A stretch of DNA of 55,309 nt from IMG/VR virus record IMGVR_UViG_3300030107_002626, positions 1-55,309 of that record; one strand, written 5' to 3'. This document shows, one piece after another, positions 34,842 to 40,647 of the stretch (its first letter is position 1; every line of letters begins with the position of its first letter). This DNA is from a virus. Position numbers and translations under genes: made by a program. Under the pieces are notes generated by a model, which worked only from the letters and a program-made list of their open reading frames with translations, ran no database searches and was not told where the DNA came from.

Positions 34842-34898
34842 CCACAGACGCCCGTCAGGGCGTTTCGGCCAGTGTCCCGCTGGCACTCATCAGTGTGG
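34842..34898 (-). ncRNA. Type I hammerhead ribozyme C (142-aa gene / MoxR junction)
   Basis: Minus strand: stem I CCACA/UGUGG, core CUGAUGA, stem II G-[U bulge]-GCCAG/CUGGC-C, GAA, stem III ACGCCC/GGGCGU with UGAC loop, GUC cleavage triplet. Predicted cut between 34847 and 34846. Outside stem I, GGGUU from the upstream gene end can pair with AAUCC, lengthening it with a bulge. It starts nine bases after the TGA. Confidence 0.92.
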
Positions 34899-34907
34899 CT
34901 CAACCCG

Positions 34908-35336
34908 TCAATACCAGCGATTAAATCCTGAGAGAGCGGCGTTGATTGGGTAGTCTTCCTGCTTGTTGCTGGGGGCGACCTTGCGGAGGATCGCGTTGAT
35001 GCGACGTGGATCGCCCAGCACCACGTTGTCGCAGCGCGGGTGCTTCGCGAAAAACTCAGCGTGCCGCCGTTCCATCGCGGCATTAGTCAGGCTGGTGCTG
35101 CCAAATGTGTAGCCGTTGATCGTCTCAGGTTGCGGCAGATGCTTGCGTGCCTCGACAATCCCCAGCGCCGCACGGCGCTCAGCGGTGCGCGGCACAATGA
35201 ATTTTTCCCAGCGGCGAGGCCCCTCAATAAACTCGCTGCGCTTCGCCGCGAAGCCTTCGCGCTTCAAGATCTCCAGCGCTCGCTGCTCGGCTGCCGTGAC
35301 CTTTAAGGTCCGCCCGTTCAGTGTGATGGTCTTCAT
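34908..35336 (-). CDS. 142-residue protein, unknown function
   Basis: 142 residues, ATG preceded by AGGAG at 7 bases. The N-terminus has short beta strands (KTITLNGRTLKVT) then a helix with basic residues (EILKREGFAAKRSEF), like a small winged DNA- or RNA-binding domain, followed by Arg/His-rich helices. It lies between hammerheads D and C and would be translated from its own cleaved RNA. No family recognised. Confidence 0.75.
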   Translation of the reverse strand: MKTITLNGRTLKVTAAEQRALEILKREGFAAKRSEFIEGPRRWEKFIVPRTAERRAALGIVEARKHLPQPETINGYTFGSTSLTNAAMERRHAEFFAKHPRCDNVVLGDPRRINAILRKVAPSNKQEDYPINAALSGFNRWY

Positions 35337-35359
35337 GATGTTCTCCTAGTTTTCGGATT

Positions 35360-35417
35360 CCACAGACGCCCCGGGTGGGGCGTTTCGACTGGTGTCCATC
35401 CAGTCTCATCAGTGTGG
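35360..35417 (-). ncRNA. Type I hammerhead ribozyme D (180-aa gene / 142-aa gene junction)
   Basis: Minus strand: stem I CCACA/UGUGG, core CUGAUGA, stem II GACUGG/CCAGUC with AUGGACA loop, GAA, stem III ACGCCCC/GGGGCGU with ACC(C) loop, GUC triplet. Predicted cut between 35365 and 35364. It starts one base after the UAA at 35419-35421 and ends 25 bases before the next ATG. This is the most canonical copy, with no mismatches or bulges. Confidence 0.94.
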
Positions 35418-35418
35418 G

Positions 35419-35961
35419 TTAGATTGCGGCATACGCCGGGAAGCTTTGCTCTTCTCTGAGAAGGTCTTCCCAGACCGAGTCGATCAAGCGATGCCCCAGC
35501 GCAGCGTTGAAAAAGTCGAGCAGTTCACGAGCGTTTCCGCCGTGTCTCTCGGCGATGATGTCAAATGCTCTGACGACTCCTCTCTGAGCAGTGCTCCGTG
35601 AACAGTTGTACTCACTGGCAGTGAGCGCCGTGAACTGCTCAATGACGAACGAATTGAGTTGCCGGTACGCCAGCAGTGAATCATTGGGCCGACCTTTGTA
35701 GATAAGTTTGGCAAGCACCTGCAGCCTGCGGCGGTTCCGCTCGTAGGTGGCCTGACCGTCGTTCTCATAGCTGCCCTCGACCCACAGGCTGAGGCAGTCG
35801 GCTGCGCGGGTCGTCTGAGCCGCTTGGGTGAGTGCACTGAACCCGACCAGTTCACGCTCGGGCCGGGTGGCACCTGCACTCTTCAGATCGGCAGTGTGAG
35901 AGGCATGCGCCCATTCGATGTCTAGTACCAGATCGTTGGCGATGGTTTGGGTGACGTTCAT
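35419..35961 (-). CDS. 180-residue helical protein, first gene of ribozyme operon
   Basis: 180 residues, ATG with AGGAG at 7 bases. Helical, Ala/Arg/Leu-rich, with no recognised motif. The 3' end is GC-rich like its neighbours. It is preceded by the permuted hammerhead E and followed by hammerhead D. Function unknown; the operon context links it to the MoxR/VWA module. Confidence 0.75.
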   Translation of the reverse strand: MNVTQTIANDLVLDIEWAHASHTADLKSAGATRPERELVGFSALTQAAQTTRAADCLSLWVEGSYENDGQATYERNRRRLQVLAKLIYKGRPNDSLLAYRQLNSFVIEQFTALTASEYNCSRSTAQRGVVRAFDIIAERHGGNARELLDFFNAALGHRLIDSVWEDLLREEQSFPAYAAI

Positions 35962-35980
35962 GATGTTCTCCTAGTGGTTT

Positions 35981-36033
35981 GCGTTTCGGCCTGCCGTGGC
36001 CCTCGTCAGTGCATCGGCATTAGATGCATACGC
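35981..36033 (-). ncRNA. Permuted type III hammerhead ribozyme E at operon head
   Basis: Minus strand order: stem III 5' strand GCGU, H17 = A (GUA triplet), stem I UGCAUC/GAUGCA closed by UAAUGCC, core CUGACGA, stem II G-[G bulge]-GCC/GGC-C, GAA, stem III 3' strand ACGC. Predicted cut between 36029 and 36028. All invariant bases are present. Stem III has only four pairs but abuts an 8-bp hairpin at 36035-36054 that could stack on it. The topology differs from copies A-D, which are open at stem I. Confidence 0.82.
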
Positions 36034-36172
36034 TGTACATGCTCTCGCATGTACCGGGGCACTCTGGGTGACATGAGGTCACGCCCCGCGACGGTGTGTA
36101 CGCTTTACGCCTCTCCGGCATTCTTACCGGGTCAAAGGGTGCGCCGGATTCAAACCGGAGGGCCGAGGCCCC
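36034..36172 (-). ncRNA. Highly structured leader RNA upstream of ribozyme E
   Basis: On the minus strand a row of helices precedes the ribozyme: GUACAUGC/GCAUGUAC with a GAGA tetraloop (36035-36054); GGGGC/GCCCC enclosing GUGAC/GUCAC with a 7-base bulge (36056-36087); two CCGG/CCGG hairpins (36115-36130, 36144-36158); and GGGC/GCCC (36160-36171). No open frame of note. It could be a stable 5' leader, a regulatory RNA, or the 5' product left by cleavage at E. Confidence 0.6.
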
Positions 36173-36607
36173 ATCAAATAGCAGTGATTAAGTAAGTGAG
36201 TAAGTAATGAATGAGATTCGAAAGATACACACCAATCACCCTACATGCAACACCTGTACAACAAATAGTTAACAGTCACGGTATGCCGTGCGATTGGTCA
36301 GGATCAGAGCGAATAAATTTGCCTATATATGTAGTAAGACTTAGGGCGTCCGTAAGTTGTTGATTCATAAGGCGTATTGCGTGTAAGGCGTTTTCTGTCA
36401 CTCCAGATACCAGTGCAAGGGTGATGGCTAAAACCGCTTAGAACGGCTCTGAGTGCGTCTGTGGCGTGTCAAGTGTTTGGCGAAAATATCTGCATCTTGA
36501 GTGCATGTCCTGCGTTGTATGTCAACGTTGACCCGTCTCATGTTTCTATGCTGGGGCCTTGGTGCTGGATAGAATCCCGGCATTAGCTATTGCCGGACCA
36601 ATGACCA
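36173..36607. other. Divergent intergenic region before terminase small subunit
   Basis: About 435 bases without a convincing gene. It should hold promoters for the leftward ribozyme operon and the rightward packaging genes, but no clear -35/-10 pair was found. Visible items: short GTAA/GTGA direct repeats at 36186-36212, an inverted repeat CACGG-TATG-CCGTG at 36277-36290, an AT-rich TATATATG at 36322-36329, ACTTAGGGCG near 36335, and a perfect palindrome GTCAACGTTGAC at 36521-36532. Confidence 0.5.
36577..36596 (+). promoter_or_regulatory. Hairpin just before the small terminase start
   Basis: CCGGCA and TGCCGG (36577-36582, 36591-36596) form a 6-bp stem with an 8-base loop, ending 11 bases before the ATG at 36608. 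No Shine-Dalgarno is seen in that gap, so the hairpin may control entry of ribosomes or replace a normal leader. Confidence 0.45.
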
Positions 36608-37063
36608 ATGCCGACCAGTGAACTGACACCCAAGATGCTGCACTTCGCCCGATGCGTTGCGGGTGGAATGACCCAAGCGGACGCCTATCGAGAGGCATAT
36701 GACCCCAGCGACTCAACCACTGCCGCGAGCATCCACACGTTGGCGTCTAGGCTGATGTCACGGGTTGAGATCAGGTCAAGGGTAGATGTGCTGATAGCTG
36801 CTAGAGAGAGAGCAGTTGCAGCCTCAGCGGTCTCCGACCGAGAGCGAGTCCTAGGCCAACTCCGAGACTGGATGGACTCAGCAGAGCCCACCGACAGCAA
36901 CCGGCTCCGTGCCGCTGAACTGCTGGGACGTGCATCGGGGCTGTTCGCCACCGAGGTGAACGTGACGAACCGAGAGAGAGACGCAACAGAGGTAGCTGCA
37001 GAGTTGGAGCAGCGGCTGGCAGGCATCCTCTCTGCAGTCGAGCCAGAGGCAGATGTTCACTGA
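36608..37063 (+). CDS. terS: Terminase small subunit
   Basis: 151 residues. The N-terminus has the small-terminase helix-turn-helix pattern (LTPKMLHFARCVAGGMTQAD followed by AYREAY), a central helical oligomerisation region and an acidic C-terminus (EPEADVH). It should bind the packaging start site and pass DNA to the large subunit. It is separated from terL by 470 bases, which is unusual for this pair. High GC like the ribozyme operon. Confidence 0.8.
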   Translation: MPTSELTPKMLHFARCVAGGMTQADAYREAYDPSDSTTAASIHTLASRLMSRVEIRSRVDVLIAARERAVAASAVSDRERVLGQLRDWMDSAEPTDSNRLRAAELLGRASGLFATEVNVTNRERDATEVAAELEQRLAGILSAVEPEADVH

Positions 37064-37533
37064 TGGCAGTGTGATGTCCTGATGTCATAGCAATGGCGTA
37101 GTATCGTTGCAGTACCATGATGGCCTGACGATGTTGCCGAGGGGAAGGACCGCATGTGACGAGGGGGCACCCCCCTGTACGCGAGGCGTGCGTGTCCGTC
37201 TGTATACATAGTATTCCACGCAAACAATTAGCAACTTTTCCTGCCATATAGCATGTCTTATGTAGGCTGCTTCCCCTTTTTGTTTCAGCTTTTGCTCTAG
37301 GAGTCCCATACCCAAAAAATTTTTTGCCAATTTTTGGGGTGTAGATATTTGCTCATCAATATTTGATTGCAAATCTTGTCAAGGGGTCTAATATGCTAAG
37401 CTCAAGGCAAAGCTAAGACTAAGGCGTCACCTGAGCTTAAGGAGTCTCATGTCGCTGCCCGAGAGGGCGCGACACCTAGATAGCATGAGGTAGGAGTCAA
37501 CTTAGTCTAAGGGGACTACTTAGGTTTGAGTTC
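37064..37533 (+). promoter_or_regulatory. Terminase intergenic region with CTAAG repeats
   Basis: 470 bases with no convincing gene. A weak promoter candidate is TTGCAA (37367-37372), 16 bases, TAATAT (37389-37394). From 37394 to 37530 the motifs CTAAG, CTTAAG and CTTAG recur at least seven times, including TAAGGGGACTACTTAG (37508-37523), nearly the same 16-mer as before the primase-helicase gene. Lying between terS and terL, the repeats could be regulatory or a packaging site. Confidence 0.45.
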
Positions 37534-39045
37534 ATGCCGTTACAAGACCGGATAGATCCCAATCTTCTAAAGAACATTAACCTTCTACCTGTTGCAGAGC
37601 AGGAGGAGATTCTTGGTCTCTTAGAGGAACTGGAGTCTGCTGAAGAGAAAGAGCGAGCCAGAGATACCTTTATCGGTTTTGTTAATAGTGTTTGGCCTGC
37701 CTTCATTGAAGGCCGACATCACAAAATAATGGCCCGGGCGTTTGAGCGGGTTGCCAATGGTGAGTTAAAGAGACTCATCGTTAATATGCCTCCCCGGCAT
37801 ACTAAGTCTGAATTTGCTTCCTACCTGTTACCTGCTTGGTTCTTGGGCAAGTACCCGGAAAAGAAAATCATTCAGACGGCTCACACTGCTGAGCTTTCTG
37901 TTGGTTTCGGGCGCAAGGTTCGGAACCTAGTGGACAGTGATGACTATAAGTCCATATTTCCCCAAGTTGCACTGAGGTCTGATTCCAAGGCCGCAGGACG
38001 CTGGAGTACCAACAAAGGCGGGGAATACTTTGCTATTGGTGTAGGCGGTGCCGTTACAGGTAAAGGTGCTGACTTATTAGTTATTGATGATCCACACAGT
38101 GAACAGGAGGGGCAGAGTGCGGACCCATCAGTCTTTGATCGGGTCTATGACTGGTACACCTCTGGTCCAAGGCAGCGTCTTCAACCCGGCGGGGCCATCA
38201 TTGTTGTAATGACCCGATGGCATAAAAGAGATCTGACCGGGCAGATACTTAAATCCTCCCTGCAAAGATCAGGCTCTGATGAATGGGAGCTGATCGAGTT
38301 CCCGGCACTTATGCCTTCTGATGAGCCACTGTGGCCCGAGTTCTGGCCCAAAGATGAGCTTGAAGCTCTGCGGAATGAACTTCCGGCCCCGAAGTGGAAT
38401 GCCCAGTATCAACAGAACCCGACCTCGGAAGAGGGCGCTCTGGTTAAAAGAGAATGGTGGCGCGTCTGGGAAAAAGACAATCCTCCTGCTTGTGAGTTTG
38501 TCATTCAGTCATGGGACACGGCCTTTCTTAAGACCCAACGTGCTGACTACTCTGCTTGTACGACGTGGGGTGTTTTCTATCACCCTGACGAGTCAGGCAT
38601 AGAGCAGCCCAACATTATCCTCTTAGATGCCTATAAAGAGCGGCTGGAGTTCCCGGAACTCAAGAAGAAAGCCTATGACTACTGGGTAGACTGGCAACCG
38701 GATGCATTTATCGTTGAGGCCAAGGCAGCAGGTACACCATTGATATTTGAACTCAGGGCAATGGGTATTCCTGTTTCTGAGTACACTCCATCCAGAGGTA
38801 ACGACAAGATAGCTAGGGTCAATGCTGTCGCAGATTTGTTTGCCTCCGGGATTGTTTGGGCACCTGAACTTAGATTTGCGGAAGAGGTTATCGAAGAGTT
38901 TGCGGCTTTCCCTTCAGGGGAGCATGACGACTTGGTTGACTCCTCAACTCAGGCATTGCTCAGATTCAGGCAAGGCGGCTTCCTGAAACTGAACAGTGAC
39001 GAAGAAGACGAGCCTATTTCCATCAGGAAGGCAAACTACTATTGA
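37534..39045 (+). CDS. terL: Terminase large subunit
   Basis: 503 residues. ATPase: Walker A-like PPRHTKSE near residues 86-93, Walker B LLVIDDPH near 181-188, then a coupling segment IVVMTRWHKRDL. Nuclease: acidic residues in SWDTAF (about 326), FIVEAKAAG (about 393) and EHDDLVDSS (about 466) in the usual RNase H-like order. It powers DNA packaging and cuts concatemers. Its TGA overlaps the following TTG start (TTGA). Confidence 0.95.
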   Translation: MPLQDRIDPNLLKNINLLPVAEQEEILGLLEELESAEEKERARDTFIGFVNSVWPAFIEGRHHKIMARAFERVANGELKRLIVNMPPRHTKSEFASYLLPAWFLGKYPEKKIIQTAHTAELSVGFGRKVRNLVDSDDYKSIFPQVALRSDSKAAGRWSTNKGGEYFAIGVGGAVTGKGADLLVIDDPHSEQEGQSADPSVFDRVYDWYTSGPRQRLQPGGAIIVVMTRWHKRDLTGQILKSSLQRSGSDEWELIEFPALMPSDEPLWPEFWPKDELEALRNELPAPKWNAQYQQNPTSEEGALVKREWWRVWEKDNPPACEFVIQSWDTAFLKTQRADYSACTTWGVFYHPDESGIEQPNIILLDAYKERLEFPELKKKAYDYWVDWQPDAFIVEAKAAGTPLIFELRAMGIPVSEYTPSRGNDKIARVNAVADLFASGIVWAPELRFAEEVIEEFAAFPSGEHDDLVDSSTQALLRFRQGGFLKLNSDEEDEPISIRKANYY

Positions 39046-39767
39046 TTGAAATAAACGGCTGGCTAATTGAGAAATCTTTCAGACCCATCTTCAGAAGATT
39101 TTCCGTTCTGGGGAATCGGGTCTTTTTTAACAAGGCAGACTTTCCAGTCGCTGCAGTGCTGGAAGATAACTACGATGTCATCAAGCTTGAGTTTGAAAAG
39201 ATCCGCCGCCGGATAAAAGAGCTTCCTTCTTTTCAGGACATCAGCCCCGACCAGATCTACATATCGCAGGATGATAAGTGGAAGATGTTTTTCCTCAAGA
39301 CGGGGAAGCTGCGGTTTGATCGCAATTGTCAGGAATTTCCTGAAACGATGAAGATCATTGATTCAGACCCTAACTTGGTTTCTGCTTATTTTTCAGTCAT
39401 CGGCCCAAACAAAATGCTCATGCCACATGAGGGGCCGTGGTGCGGAATACTCAGAATGCATCTGGGAATAGATATTCCCACTGATGGAAAGGGCTGTGTC
39501 TTGGTGGCAAACAAAGAAGAATATCGCTGGGAAGAGGGCAAAGTCGTTGTCTTTGATGACACCTACGAGCACTTCGCGGTCAATTTGACGGACCATGACA
39601 GGGTGGTCTTATTCCTCGATTACATGAGGCCGCTGCCTTGGCCCCTCAATTGGTTGAACCACTTTGTAGTTTATATGGCGAGGTACATGAGGTATTTCAA
39701 AGAGCCCGTTAAACGTCACAAGGTTTGGGAAGAAAGCTTCTACAAGCAAATGAATAAGGCGGCTTAA
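39042..39767 (+). CDS. Aspartyl/asparaginyl beta-hydroxylase-like 2-oxoglutarate oxygenase
   Basis: 241 residues, TTG start overlapping the terL stop. The double-stranded beta-helix signature is present: iron ligands His129 (MPHEGPW) and His177 (TYEHFAVN), with Arg138 (ILRMHLG) as 2-oxoglutarate partner and a FDDTYEH turn. This family includes LpxO (lipid A hydroxylase) and Asp/Asn hydroxylases. A possible membrane-associated segment near 198-215 (PLPWPLNWLNHFVVYMARYM) recalls LpxO. The substrate is unknown; lipid A or a virion protein are both possible. Confidence 0.85.
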   Translation: MIEINGWLIEKSFRPIFRRFSVLGNRVFFNKADFPVAAVLEDNYDVIKLEFEKIRRRIKELPSFQDISPDQIYISQDDKWKMFFLKTGKLRFDRNCQEFPETMKIIDSDPNLVSAYFSVIGPNKMLMPHEGPWCGILRMHLGIDIPTDGKGCVLVANKEEYRWEEGKVVVFDDTYEHFAVNLTDHDRVVLFLDYMRPLPWPLNWLNHFVVYMARYMRYFKEPVKRHKVWEESFYKQMNKAA

Positions 39768-40460
39768 TTGGCTTTTTTGCAGAGCAACATTCCTCACTTT
39801 AAGTGCTGGGTTAGAAAGGAATACACCCACAACCATGTCAAGTATCACGGGGAGTTTCTCCATGCGATGGCGATTGCGGTAACAAGCATTCCCTGCCGGT
39901 CATTAAGTTTTCAGATTATTTTTACTGGCGCTGAAACTTATGATTCGGACGAGCCCAATATTCATGGTGGCGCTATGTGGGCTAGGATGCCTATCACAGC
40001 CTTGGTTGGGGACACGCCGTTTGATGAGTGGCCCGAGCCTATGCCGACTTGGGCTGCTCAACCTTGGGATTGTTCTTCAAGAACTCATTCCGTGTATGTA
40101 ATGGACCGCTGTACTCCGTGTCCTTGGCTTGCAAAAATAGACGGTGACTTCTACCCTGCAAAGTATTACTTCACAGTGGATTACACTGATTCTGAAATTG
40201 CAGATGATCCTGCCCAGCATAAGCAGGCCCATGTTTTGGAATTGCTGGACGCGGGGCAGTGGACAGGGAATATCGTGGCGCTACCTAATAACCGGGTCAG
40301 GGTCACTCATCCGGCTTGGTTTGAGGTTGGCGAAGGGGCACCAGATTTTAGGCCTTCACAGCATGTCCATTACAGCAAATCAGATTTAGACTACACATTG
40401 GACGTTAACCAAGTATTCAACAATCTTTACTCGGAGGATTCAGGTGAAGAAGAAAACTAA
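39768..40460 (+). CDS. Protein of unknown function between terminase and portal
   Basis: 230 residues from a TTG directly after the preceding TAA. Rich in Trp, His, Cys and Pro (HNHVKYHGEFLHAMAIAV, then IHGGAMWARMPI and RCTPCPW), suggesting a compact beta protein, perhaps metal-binding. Proteins like this occur beside terminase and portal genes of marine podophages. Function unknown. It overlaps the next small gene by 17 bases. Confidence 0.7.
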   Translation: MAFLQSNIPHFKCWVRKEYTHNHVKYHGEFLHAMAIAVTSIPCRSLSFQIIFTGAETYDSDEPNIHGGAMWARMPITALVGDTPFDEWPEPMPTWAAQPWDCSSRTHSVYVMDRCTPCPWLAKIDGDFYPAKYYFTVDYTDSEIADDPAQHKQAHVLELLDAGQWTGNIVALPNNRVRVTHPAWFEVGEGAPDFRPSQHVHYSKSDLDYTLDVNQVFNNLYSEDSGEEEN

Positions 40461-40647
40461 GATGGGCTACGCTGGTGGCGGGAAGATGAAAACCAAAGGC
40501 TACGCTGGCGGTGGCAAAATTCGCATGAGTCCCAAGATGATGGCGAGCGGTGGTCCGACAGGTGCGGTCAAGCGTGACAATACTAAGTCAAATGTTGCGC
40601 GTGGCAGCGGTGCAGCAAGGCCCCAACCTTTTAGAAAGAATGGCTGA
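40444..40647 (+). CDS. Small Gly/Lys-rich basic protein
   Basis: 67 residues, GTG start at 40444 with GGAGG 7-8 bases upstream. It has two GYAGGGK units spaced by a KMKTK linker and an Arg/Ser/Pro-rich tail. Lys-Gly-rich peptides with repeated GYAGGG occur in many marine phages next to portal genes; their role is unknown, possibly DNA or capsid contact. Its stop overlaps the portal ATG. Confidence 0.65.
   Translation: MKKKTKMGYAGGGKMKTKGYAGGGKIRMSPKMMASGGPTGAVKRDNTKSNVARGSGAARPQPFRKNG

Noticed and set aside
36140-36172. T-arm-like sequence (CCGG-TTTGAAT-CCGG on the minus strand) suggesting a tRNA or an attachment site
   Set aside because: No matching acceptor, D or anticodon arms nearby, the T-loop lacks the conserved C, and there is no integrase in the genome.
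37126-37152. CTGACGA on the + strand followed by GGGGAAGG, resembling a hammerhead core
   Set aside because: No GAAA after stem II and no stem III or cleavage triplet.
37085-37372. 95-codon minus-strand frame in the terS-terL gap
   Set aside because: TTG start, no Shine-Dalgarno, odd composition and overlap with the repeat-rich regulatory region.
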